NCBI GenBank assembly: GCA_017475045.1
Contig: JAFVGH010000117.1
Location: 1 to 54,663 of the forward strand
Source of the DNA: Fibrobacter sp.
GTDB lineage: Bacteria; Fibrobacterota; Fibrobacteria; Fibrobacterales; Fibrobacteraceae
Length of the DNA stretch: 54,663 nt
Reading direction: 5' to 3'
The notes beneath the pieces were generated by a model that was not told where the DNA came from, did no database searches, and saw only the letters and a list, made by a program, of their open reading frames with translations. Position 1 is the stretch's first letter; each line of letters opens with the position of its first letter. Made by a program: the position numbers and the translations under genes. This document shows positions 19,494 through 27,037 of this stretch, piece after piece.

Positions 19494-19519
19494 CCTCAAT
19501 TCAACAAAGGAACTCGGCC

Positions 19520-21370
19520 TTGGAAAACAGCACCCTCCCCGAAAACGAAAACATAGACGAAACTTTCACCAATGAAGTGGAGAGTTTCGAAAGCCTTGGC
19601 CTTATTCCCGAAGTTCTGGAAGCCGTCCACGCCGCCGGTTACGAGACGCCCTCCCCCATCCAGGCAAAGGCCATTCCTGCCCTTCTCCAAGGCAAGAACC
19701 TTCTGGGAACCGCCCAGACAGGCACCGGCAAGACAGCCGCCTTTGCCCTGCCTCTCCTTTCCCGTATAGAATTTAATGCCCGGGAAACATCGCTCCTGGT
19801 ACTGACCCCCACAAGAGAGCTTTCTATTCAGGTAGCCGAGGCTATCCAGCAGTATGCCATGAAGCTCCCGAAGGTCCATGTGGTTCCTGTCTACGGGGGG
19901 CAAGACATTTCCGTACAATTCAAGGCTTTAAAGCGTAGCGCCAACGTCATCGTGGCAACGCCAGGCCGTCTCATCGACCACCTTAAGCGGGGTTCCATCA
20001 CCCTGGACAAAGTCCAGGCGGTCGTTCTGGACGAAGCCGACGAAATGCTGGACATGGGATTCATGGAAGATGTAGAAACCATTCTGAGCAAGATTCCCGA
20101 AAACGCCCAGCGGGCCCTTTTCAGCGCCACCATGCCCAAAGAGGTCCTGGAAATCATCGACGAGCACCTGGGCGAATACAGTGAAGCCCGCATCGAAGGA
20201 AAAACCACCACGGTGGAAAACATCCGCCAGCGCTTCTTGCTGGTCAAGAGCCACGACAAAATGGAAGCCCTGGCCCGAGTCATCGAAGGTGAAGATTTTG
20301 ACGGCATGCTCATATTCGTGCGTACCAAGCAGGCCACCTCCGAAGTCTCGGAACGCCTGGAAGCTAGAGGTTTCAATGTAGCTCCCCTGAGTGGTGACCT
20401 GGCGCAAACCCTAAGAGAGAGGACCATCAACCGTCTGAAAATGGGCAAGCTAGACATCGTCGTGGCCACCGACGTAGCCGCCCGCGGGATCGACGTGGAC
20501 CGCATCACCCACGTGGTAAACTACGATATTCCCTACGACACGGAATCCTACGTACACCGCATCGGACGCACGGGACGCGCCGGCCGCAGTGGCAACGCCA
20601 TTCTGTTTATCACTCCCAGGGAACGTCGCCTGCTCAAGACCATCGAGAAGGCCACCCGCCAGCCCATCGAAGCCATGGCTCTCCCCAGCGCCGAACAGAT
20701 CAGCGCCAAACGCATCGCCAATTTCCAGAAAAAAATTCAAGATAAACTTACGCACGCGGACCTCTCCAAATTCCGCGAGATCCTCATGAAGACTACGGTG
20801 GAACTGGGCTCCGACATAGAAGAAGTGGCTGCCGCAGCCCTGTGCCTCGCCCAGGAACGGGAGCCTCTGTTCCCCAAGATGGAAACGCTTTCTACTCCCA
20901 AGGTCCGCGACCATGGCGACAGTGGCAAAGACGACGACACCGCAGAAAAGCCCCGCAAGGAGCGCAAGGAAGGCGCCAACGGCGTAGAAGAGGGTTACCT
21001 CCGCTACTACCTGGCGGTAGGCCGCAGGGACCACGTCTCCCCTCGGGACATCGTAGGCGCCATCGCCGGCGAGGCAGACATCAGCAGCGCCATCATCGGG
21101 CGAATCAAGCTTTTCGACAAGTTCAGCACCGTGGAACTTCCGGACAACACCGACCAAAGCGTGCTGGACATTCTCTCCGAAATGACCATCCGGGGTAACG
21201 ACGCCAAGTTCAGGCTCATGACCGACGACGCGCCACCTCCGAAAGACCGCGGATTCAAGGGAAAGAAAAAATTCAGCAAAGAAAAGAGGCCCTGGAGCAA
21301 GGAAAAACCCTTCCGGGAAGCTCACGGCGACAAGCCTTTCCGCAAGACCCGCCGCTTCGGAAGGTTTTAG
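19520..21370 (+). CDS. deaD: DEAD-box ATP-dependent RNA helicase, DeaD/CsdA type
   Basis: 616 residues from a TTG start at 19520. That start follows AAAGGA and lies downstream of the promoter box, whereas the in-frame TTG at 19469 lies upstream of it. Helicase core: Q-motif region, AQTGTGKTAA (Walker A), TPTREL, DEAD, SAT, then ATDVAARGIDVD and HRIGRTGRAGR. A DbpA-type RNA-binding domain follows (about 480-560), then a basic tail (KKFSKEKRPWSKEK). These enzymes unwind structured RNA during ribosome assembly and cold growth. The final stop lies 3 bp from the convergent neighbour. Confidence 0.93.
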   Translation: MENSTLPENENIDETFTNEVESFESLGLIPEVLEAVHAAGYETPSPIQAKAIPALLQGKNLLGTAQTGTGKTAAFALPLLSRIEFNARETSLLVLTPTRELSIQVAEAIQQYAMKLPKVHVVPVYGGQDISVQFKALKRSANVIVATPGRLIDHLKRGSITLDKVQAVVLDEADEMLDMGFMEDVETILSKIPENAQRALFSATMPKEVLEIIDEHLGEYSEARIEGKTTTVENIRQRFLLVKSHDKMEALARVIEGEDFDGMLIFVRTKQATSEVSERLEARGFNVAPLSGDLAQTLRERTINRLKMGKLDIVVATDVAARGIDVDRITHVVNYDIPYDTESYVHRIGRTGRAGRSGNAILFITPRERRLLKTIEKATRQPIEAMALPSAEQISAKRIANFQKKIQDKLTHADLSKFREILMKTTVELGSDIEEVAAAALCLAQEREPLFPKMETLSTPKVRDHGDSGKDDDTAEKPRKERKEGANGVEEGYLRYYLAVGRRDHVSPRDIVGAIAGEADISSAIIGRIKLFDKFSTVELPDNTDQSVLDILSEMTIRGNDAKFRLMTDDAPPPKDRGFKGKKKFSKEKRPWSKEKPFREAHGDKPFRKTRRFGRF

Positions 21371-21373
21371 TCA

Positions 21374-22396
21374 TCACAGTTCTTCGCCTTCTTCCGGACT
21401 TTCGGCGTCACCGTCTGGAATCGCGTTCTCTTGGTTCGCACCTTCTGCAGAGTCACGCACAAGCCCGTTGTTCCTGTAATAGGGAACGTCCTTCAGAACT
21501 TCTTCGATCCATGACTGCTTCAGGGGATTGTTCCGCCATTCCTCATGGAAACTCCCCCGCTCACGAACAGGGTACAGCTGGGCCACGGCATCCTCTACCG
21601 TTTTCTCCTGTTGCAGGTAAGTGGCCAACAGCGAAGCGCCCATGTAAATCTGCGAAAGCCCCGTTCCCGAATCCAACGCCAGCAGGCCATCCCCACGAGG
21701 GCCCCGATAACCAAGGTCAAAGTTCGAGACATGGCGGATAATCGACATCAAAAGGGCCGGATCCACATTCTCCCTTACAGAGGCTTCCATTACAGGAAGG
21801 CCACAAAGCTGTTCTATACTCCAAAGAGTCCCTCTATAAACCAGTTCCAGCCGATGTTTATCACCCTTTGAATCAATTTTCACCAGATACCGGGGGCCTA
21901 GACGCTGCTGTACTTTTTTCACAATGCGAATTCCACGGTTCTTGAACTGCTTGTAGCCATCGAAGGACAGCCACAAGGTATCATCCAGACGCACAAGCCT
22001 AGGCAAAGTGGGCCGACGAACCTCTTCGTTATAAATTTTCAGGAGAGCGGGCAAGCTGTACGAAAGTTCCGGCATCGGACTTTCCAAACGGCAAGAGGAA
22101 TCCCTAGAAATGTATTTCCCCGCAACAAGATTTTCCACCATGGTCTTGGAATAACCAACAAACACCTGTCTAGAATCCAGCGAGGTTTCCAAAACACTCC
22201 GGGGATACAGCGCATAGACAGCCACAATCAACGTCACAAAAACGGCGAGGGCAAGCATTGCCCAACGCACCCGGCGGTAACGCCATATCAGCCCAGCCCA
22301 GGCCCTGCCCTTTGGGGTTCGCCCAAGGTACAAGACAAGGAATGCCGAGATGGCAATCCAAATAACTGCTATAACCAACAGTGCCACGTCATTCAA
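21374..22396 (-). CDS. Membrane protein with a degenerate lytic-transglycosylase-like domain
   Basis: 340 residues. Two hydrophobic helices at the N-terminus (about 5-24 and 44-64, with a basic loop between) are followed by a periplasmic part. Residues about 205-260 (PALLMSIIRHVSNFDLG ... GTGLSQIYMGA) echo the SLT/lysozyme-like pattern of a helix ending in R-x-E-S-x-F, then G-x-x-G-L-x-Q. The catalytic Glu position reads Val in RHVSNF, so it is probably not an active hydrolase. The start is TTG at 22396 (GTG 22387 also possible). The acidic C-terminus is low-complexity. Function unknown. Confidence 0.6.
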   Translation of the reverse strand: MNDVALLVIAVIWIAISAFLVLYLGRTPKGRAWAGLIWRYRRVRWAMLALAVFVTLIVAVYALYPRSVLETSLDSRQVFVGYSKTMVENLVAGKYISRDSSCRLESPMPELSYSLPALLKIYNEEVRRPTLPRLVRLDDTLWLSFDGYKQFKNRGIRIVKKVQQRLGPRYLVKIDSKGDKHRLELVYRGTLWSIEQLCGLPVMEASVRENVDPALLMSIIRHVSNFDLGYRGPRGDGLLALDSGTGLSQIYMGASLLATYLQQEKTVEDAVAQLYPVRERGSFHEEWRNNPLKQSWIEEVLKDVPYYRNNGLVRDSAEGANQENAIPDGDAESPEEGEEL

Positions 22397-22417
22397 TATA
22401 ATTTCTAATTTGGGGCT

Positions 22418-22801
22418 ATGCTGAACTCACTTGAAAATATCGTAATCATCGGGGACAGAATCCTCATCAAGCCACTGGAAGCTTCCAATAAGACCGGTAG
22501 CGGGCTCTATCTGCCCCCAAGCGTCAAGGAGCGAGACGCCGTGCATACAGGCCTGGTGGTCAAAGTGGGCCCAGGCTACCCCATTCCCGCCTCCAAGGAC
22601 CCCGACGATTTGTTCAAGAACGAGTCCCAGGACCCAATCAGCTACGTGCCCCTCCAGGTCAAGGAAGGGGACGAAGCCCTGTACCTCCACGCCGGAGGCT
22701 ACGAGCTGGAAATCAATAACGAACGTTACATCGTGGTAAACCAGGGGGCCATCCTCCTGGTACTACGAAACGAAATTCCCGATAGTGTCGACAGCCTGTA
22801 A
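22418..22801 (+). CDS. GroES-family co-chaperonin paralogue
   Basis: 127 residues against about 95 for ordinary GroES. Family pattern is clear: IIGDRILIKPLEA at the start, TGSGLYLPPS, a GLVVKVGPG strand, VKEGDEALYLHAGG and EINNERYIVVNQGAILLVL at the end. About 20 extra residues (PIPASKDPDDLFKNESQDPI) sit between the VGPG strand and the next strand. The mobile loop is present (EASNKTGSGLYLP). No groEL lies beside it, so it is probably a second copy and not the main groES. 21 bp from the divergent transglycosylase-like gene. Confidence 0.8.
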   Translation: MLNSLENIVIIGDRILIKPLEASNKTGSGLYLPPSVKERDAVHTGLVVKVGPGYPIPASKDPDDLFKNESQDPISYVPLQVKEGDEALYLHAGGYELEINNERYIVVNQGAILLVLRNEIPDSVDSL

Positions 22802-22816
22802 GCTTGTACGCTATAA

Positions 22817-24283
22817 CTAAGCGCCCTGGCCTGCAAGCAGGTCGTGGGCATCCTTGATTTTCCCGAGAACCACCTTAGTGGAATCAAACAGGGCAGAAAC
22901 CTGGTCTTGCAACTCCGAAAGGAATTCCTTGTTGCAGAACAGGTCTTCCTTGGAAGTCTTGATACTAGCAAAGACGGCCTTGAGAGACTGCAGGGTTTTG
23001 GTTTCCTTCTCTGCCATAGCCTGGATTTCCTGACGGATCTCGTTCATCTCCGCCTTCTTCCTTTCCACAATCTCGGGATCGTTCTCCTTGAGAATATGGG
23101 TAGGCAGCACACCATAGTCTTCGTACTTCTCGTTTGCAGAGATGGTGTTGTTCCTGGAAGCCATGGTACGGATACCCGTAGACTTCACCGAAGAGGCCAC
23201 CGAGATGGTACAATTGGAAGTACCATGGTAATTGCAACGTACACGCTTTTCTTCGTGACGCAATTCATTATACGGGAAAAAGTCGCCTTCGGTTTCGATA
23301 TAGCGGAGCGGTGCATACAGAGGCACAGTCTCGCCCGCAATGGTAATGCGGTAGAACAGACACGGCTCCTCGTTGAACATCTTGGTCTCGTACAGGTTGT
23401 TGCTGCTCTTCAGCAACTTCTTGACGCGGAACATCAGATCCTCGGCGTTGTAGGGACGTTCCATAATCTCGGGAACATCCTTGAGAATCCGTTTCAGCAC
23501 AATCTGCTTGTACTTTTCTGTGATGATCTTGTTGGACACCGACCTGGACCAAATAGGCAATCCTAAGAAGAAGGTATCTTCCAGGCGGGTTTCCGTACGA
23601 CCGTTAAAGAAGGCCATGGCCTTCATGATGTTGGCAAGGGCTATCCACTTCCGCACGGACACGTAAATCTTGTTCTCGTCGCAGACATTTACCACTTCTG
23701 CAATGACCTTCAGGGAGTCTTCAGAAAGTGTCACCTTCTTGATTTCTTCACACCACTGTGTCTTTTCCTCGGCGGTAACCGCCAAGCCCGGAGACACATG
23801 AGTACTGGTCACATCACCCTGAGTTTTCAGGAGTTCACAAAGGGCGCTTGCCGAAATATTTTCGGGAAGCACGATCGTGAGAGAAATATTGTCTATGATT
23901 TCGCCACGACACAGAGCATCTTCGGGGCGCATCTCCCCAGAAAGGATCACCGAAGCCTTGCCATGGTCCTCCAAGGTAATCCTCACGTTATCCTTGATTT
24001 TTTCATTCCTGGGATCATAGGTGAGAAACTGAATAATATCGTAGCTATCCAGGTTGGCAGGCATGTCCTGCTCGCGGGAACCAATCTTTAAAGCCTTCGC
24101 ATTCTTGAAAGCAGCGACCCACCTTTCCAGAATCAGGGCCTTGCCCGAACCGGAACGCCCATAAAGATAAAAGGACTCTCCCAGCAGGGCGACCAAGAAA
24201 CCAAGCTGTATTTGGAATTCCCTTTCCGGGACTCCCACCACCAGGGATGCCATCAATTCCGAAATTCTTTTTGTCAAAGTCAT
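22817..24283 (-). CDS. RavA/MoxR-like AAA ATPase
   Basis: 488 residues. The N-terminal MoxR-type layout starts with VVGVPEREFQIQLGFLVALLG; the Walker A is GRSGSGKA (near residue 41), although the usual final Ser/Thr is Ala. The expected Walker B acidic pair is not obvious. The RavA-like VRKWIALANIMKAMAFFNGR helix is present (near 215). A long coiled C-terminal region follows. It may have weak or no ATPase activity. No von Willebrand-domain partner (ViaA) is adjacent. The ATG overlaps the lpxK stop as ATGA and follows a strong GAGGTGAG site. Confidence 0.72.
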   Translation of the reverse strand: MTLTKRISELMASLVVGVPEREFQIQLGFLVALLGESFYLYGRSGSGKALILERWVAAFKNAKALKIGSREQDMPANLDSYDIIQFLTYDPRNEKIKDNVRITLEDHGKASVILSGEMRPEDALCRGEIIDNISLTIVLPENISASALCELLKTQGDVTSTHVSPGLAVTAEEKTQWCEEIKKVTLSEDSLKVIAEVVNVCDENKIYVSVRKWIALANIMKAMAFFNGRTETRLEDTFFLGLPIWSRSVSNKIITEKYKQIVLKRILKDVPEIMERPYNAEDLMFRVKKLLKSSNNLYETKMFNEEPCLFYRITIAGETVPLYAPLRYIETEGDFFPYNELRHEEKRVRCNYHGTSNCTISVASSVKSTGIRTMASRNNTISANEKYEDYGVLPTHILKENDPEIVERKKAEMNEIRQEIQAMAEKETKTLQSLKAVFASIKTSKEDLFCNKEFLSELQDQVSALFDSTKVVLGKIKDAHDLLAGQGA

Positions 24284-25179
24284 ATTCTCACCTCTTCTGA
24301 AGGTAATAGTAGTAAATCCTGTATGCAGCGGTAAACCCTGGGGCTATTCCGTAGCTCTGGTCCCAGCCTCACATAGTCCTTTTCCGTCAACAGGACTGCG
24401 GGAGCGGACTTCAGGATTTTTTTTAGGGCCCTATCATAACGGCAGTCGTGATCCGGACGCACAATGGCCTTTTCCACCTTCACACCGAAATTTTCAAGAT
24501 CCCTGAAGAACCGCCCAGGATTCCCGATGCCGCAAACGGCCCACACGCCGGAGCCCGAGGCGGACTCAGCAAGACCAGCAACATCTAGGGATTCACCTGC
24601 CCCGTTCACGATTTCTGCAATGGAAAATTTCACATCCGGATTATCACCGCCGCATCTTAGAACCAAATCCGGCTGCAGGTGGTCCTGCACAAGGCTACGG
24701 TTCGGTCCAGCGGGCCACAAGTCCCACCACCTACGGGGAGGTTCTCCCCAGTCCAGCCGCACCGTATATGCAGGCCGCAAGCGACTATCCTCGAAGCCAT
24801 CGTCGCAAATGACATAGTCAAACTGACTATCCAATTCATGAGCCGTACGGTAACGGTTAGAGGTCGCCACCACCGTAGCCCAGGGCAATTTCATCTTCAA
24901 AAGTTCAAGTTCATCCGTGGCTTTTGCATGGCATAGCACCGCCACTTTCTTGTTTTTGCACAAACTAACAATATGGTTGGCAAGCCATATAACAAAAGGG
25001 GTCTTTCCGGCGCCACCCGCCAAAAAACTCCCCACCACAACCAGCTTGGCGTGGGTCAAAGGCTTACCCGGCCGTAGAAAAAGTCCGTGATGGAGCTTGT
25101 ACAACAACCTGTAAGCTAATGCAAGAGGCTTACGCAGGTCTAGTGGGAGATGTGGAGTGTGCGATGTGGAATTACTCAT
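24280..25179 (-). CDS. lpxK: Tetraacyldisaccharide 4'-kinase (lipid A synthesis)
   Basis: 299 residues, somewhat short for the family (usually 320-350). Phosphorylates the lipid A precursor at the inner membrane. The P-loop FLAGGAGKTP (near residue 52-61) corresponds to the family VGGTGKTP, and CDDGFEDSRL matches the family DDGFQH region with the His replaced. LLTEKDYVRL is typical of the C-terminus. The start ATG and about the first 12 codons lie inside a repeat element (25149-25222). No alternative ATG exists before the P-loop. Coupled to the RavA-like gene. Shows an outer membrane with lipid A. Confidence 0.88.
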   Translation of the reverse strand: MSNSTSHTPHLPLDLRKPLALAYRLLYKLHHGLFLRPGKPLTHAKLVVVGSFLAGGAGKTPFVIWLANHIVSLCKNKKVAVLCHAKATDELELLKMKLPWATVVATSNRYRTAHELDSQFDYVICDDGFEDSRLRPAYTVRLDWGEPPRRWWDLWPAGPNRSLVQDHLQPDLVLRCGGDNPDVKFSIAEIVNGAGESLDVAGLAESASGSGVWAVCGIGNPGRFFRDLENFGVKVEKAIVRPDHDCRYDRALKKILKSAPAVLLTEKDYVRLGPELRNSPRVYRCIQDLLLLPSEEVRI

Positions 25180-25222
25180 TTCACATTACACATCACACAT
25201 TACACACCACACATTACACATC
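25149..25222. repeat. Dispersed hairpin repeat, copy 1 (aroC-lpxK junction)
   Basis: Read on the minus strand it begins with three tandem 13-14-mers of TGATGTGTAATGTG type, then AAATGAGTAATT and a CACA-rich arm complementary to the first part, giving a long imperfect hairpin. The core GTGTAATGTG-NN-ATGAGTAATT is shared with copy 2 (43124-43183). The ATG of lpxK lies in the ATGAGTAATT core. Confidence 0.8.
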
Positions 25223-25226
25223 GCCG

Positions 25227-26309
25227 TTAGGCTCCGTTTCGCTTCTGCTGCAGGAACAGATCCGCAAGCACCAGGGCCGCCATGCTCTCTACGATGACAG
25301 GCGCCCTCACGGCCACGCAAGGGTCGTGCCGACCCTTGGCAGCGAGGCTGCCATTTTCGCCACCCCGGCCAGCGGTCTTCTGCTCTTGCGAAATCGTGGC
25401 CGTGGGCTTGAAGGCCATGCGGCATACGATGTTCTCGCCGTTGCTGATTCCGCCCAAAGAGCCACCTGCGTTGTTGGTACGGGTCCTGTAGCGGTTTCCG
25501 TCAAAGTAAATCTCGTCGTTGTGTTCGCTGCCGTGCATGCGGGCCGCCTTGAAACCGCTCCCGATCTCAAAGCCCTTGCAGGCCGGAATCGAAAGCATGG
25601 CCTGGGCAAGCAAGGCGTCCAGACGGTCGAACACGGGCTCACCGAGACCAGCAGGTACGTTACGCACTACAAGGCCAACGGTTCCGCCAACGCTGTCGCC
25701 GTTCTTCTTGGCCTCAAGAATTTCCTGTTCCATCTTGGCGCTAGCCGCAGCATCGGGGCAACGCACCGGCGAAGCTTCTACCATGTCGTGGTTCAGCGTA
25801 TCAAGATCTACAGAGAGGCACTCTACTTCACCAACACTTTGAACCCATGACACAAATTCCGTACCCGCAACTTGGGCGAGGAACTTCCGAGCCACCACAC
25901 CGGCAGCCACGCGACCGATGGTCTCGCGAGCAGAACTACGTCCGCCGCCGCGATAATCTCTAAAGCCATATTTAATGTCGTAGCACAAGTCCGCATGGCC
26001 AGGCCTGAACCATTTTTCAATGTCGGAGTAGTCACCGCTCCGCTGGTCCTCGTTAAAGACTACGAAGGAAATAGGTGTGCCGGTGGTCTTGCCCTCGAAC
26101 ACGCCACTCAAGATCTTGACCTGGTCCTTTTCGGCACGGGCAGTGGTCAATTTACCCTGCCCAGGGCGCCTCCGGTCCATAAAAACCTGGATATCGGCCT
26201 CGGAAAGGGGGATTCCGGCGGGGCAACCGTCCAAAACGGCCCCAACGGCAGGACCATGGGATTCACCCCAGGTCGTGACAGAAAAAATCTTACCAAATGT
26301 GCTAGACAT
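25227..26309 (-). CDS. aroC: Chorismate synthase
   Basis: 360 residues. Converts EPSP to chorismate using reduced FMN, the last common step of aromatic amino acid synthesis. Family signatures: FSVTTWGESHG at the start, GRPGQG-type RRRPGQGKLTT, the SGVFEGKTTGTPI block, FRPGHADLCYDIKYG, GGRSSARETIGRVAAG and GGISNGENI. ATG at 26309 is preceded by a TATATTTT box (complement 26314-26321); the 12-codon upstream extension overlaps that box and is unlikely. First gene of aroC-lpxK-ravA-like. Confidence 0.97.
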   Translation of the reverse strand: MSSTFGKIFSVTTWGESHGPAVGAVLDGCPAGIPLSEADIQVFMDRRRPGQGKLTTARAEKDQVKILSGVFEGKTTGTPISFVVFNEDQRSGDYSDIEKWFRPGHADLCYDIKYGFRDYRGGGRSSARETIGRVAAGVVARKFLAQVAGTEFVSWVQSVGEVECLSVDLDTLNHDMVEASPVRCPDAAASAKMEQEILEAKKNGDSVGGTVGLVVRNVPAGLGEPVFDRLDALLAQAMLSIPACKGFEIGSGFKAARMHGSEHNDEIYFDGNRYRTRTNNAGGSLGGISNGENIVCRMAFKPTATISQEQKTAGRGGENGSLAAKGRHDPCVAVRAPVIVESMAALVLADLFLQQKRNGA

Positions 26310-26401
26310 GCCCAAAATATAGATAAAGAGCGGTATTTTTCCCAATTTTGCTCCCTTTTCAAGAGAGTTTACTATATTTTACAATGGTTCTAGGAGTTAT
26401 G
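26310..26401. promoter_or_regulatory. Divergent promoter between aroC and the exported protein gene
   Basis: Two back-to-back boxes are visible. TATATTTT on the minus strand (26314-26321) has TTG 21 bp upstream (complement of 26343-26345). TATATTTT on the plus strand (26373-26380) has TTTG 22 bp upstream (26347-26350). The two upstream elements overlap-adjoin around the CAATTTTG stretch at 26343-26350. Confidence 0.5.
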
Positions 26402-26977
26402 ATGCCGAGATTGTTGCTTATCATTACGCTATTTGTGTTCTCATTTTCCGTGAGTTCCTTTGCTCAGCGTCATGAAGATTTTGCAGGAATTCCCTTCGGC
26501 TCCGACCGCCAGACCGTCATTGAAGAGGTCATGAAGATGGGATACGAGCCCTATGGCCAGAGTGGCGAGGGCGAACGCGTAGTCATCCCCGTTTTCAAGT
26601 TCGGCGAACTGCCTGTGCAGGTAGACTTTATCTTTAACCAGAACGACAAGTTCTACGCCTTCGAAATCCGCACCGGCCGTGTAGAGGAATCCCGCAAGAA
26701 TAAGGCCATCGAGGCCGCCGTCTACATGTCCGAGCAATTCACCCTCAAGTACGGCAAACCGGTAGAACCCGCTACCATCGACGAGACCAACATCAAGAAC
26801 GGCAGGAACATCTACCAAGAGTGGTTCTCCGTCAAATCCCTCAACGCCTACACTTCCGTGGTCAAGAACAACAACAGATTCTTCGTCATGGGTGTGGTTG
26901 AGCACAGGGCCCTAGCCAAGGAGCAAAGCAAGAAGACGAAGGCCAAGGAAAAAGCCGCAAGTGCCCCTGTCTTCTAG
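26402..26977 (+). CDS. Exported protein of unknown function
   Basis: 191 residues from ATG 26402, which lies at proper spacing after TAGGAG (26391-26396). Signal peptide of about 21 residues (LLLIITLFVFSFSVSSFAQ). The mature part begins DFAGIPFGSDRQTVIEEVMKMGYE, a layout common in small periplasmic proteins where the chain is compared with a fixed element (GIPFGS). It ends with a Lys/Ala-rich tail (KKTKAKEKAAS). No enzyme motif recognised. Followed by a good terminator. Confidence 0.72.
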   Translation: MPRLLLIITLFVFSFSVSSFAQRHEDFAGIPFGSDRQTVIEEVMKMGYEPYGQSGEGERVVIPVFKFGELPVQVDFIFNQNDKFYAFEIRTGRVEESRKNKAIEAAVYMSEQFTLKYGKPVEPATIDETNIKNGRNIYQEWFSVKSLNAYTSVVKNNNRFFVMGVVEHRALAKEQSKKTKAKEKAASAPVF

Positions 26978-26988
26978 CAAGTTTTTGG

Positions 26989-27013
26989 AGCCTCGCCTAC
27001 AGCGGGGCTTTTT
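26989..27013 (+). terminator. Rho-independent terminator
   Basis: Stem AGCCTCGC / GCGGGGCT with loop CTACA (one G-T pair), followed by TTTT. Located 12 bp after the stop of the exported-protein gene and before the phosphohexomutase gene. Confidence 0.85.
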
Positions 27014-27037
27014 CATTTTCTGATCCAGGAGTTTTCT

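Noticed and set aside
19469..19519. Upstream extension of the helicase gene to a TTG at 19469
   Set aside because: The promoter box at 19486-19493 lies within this extension, and a TTG with a proper ribosome-binding site exists at 19520.
25181..25222. Short tandem repeats as a possible CRISPR remnant
   Set aside because: The 13-14 bp units are directly adjacent with no spacers and belong to a palindromic repeat seen again at 43124-43183.
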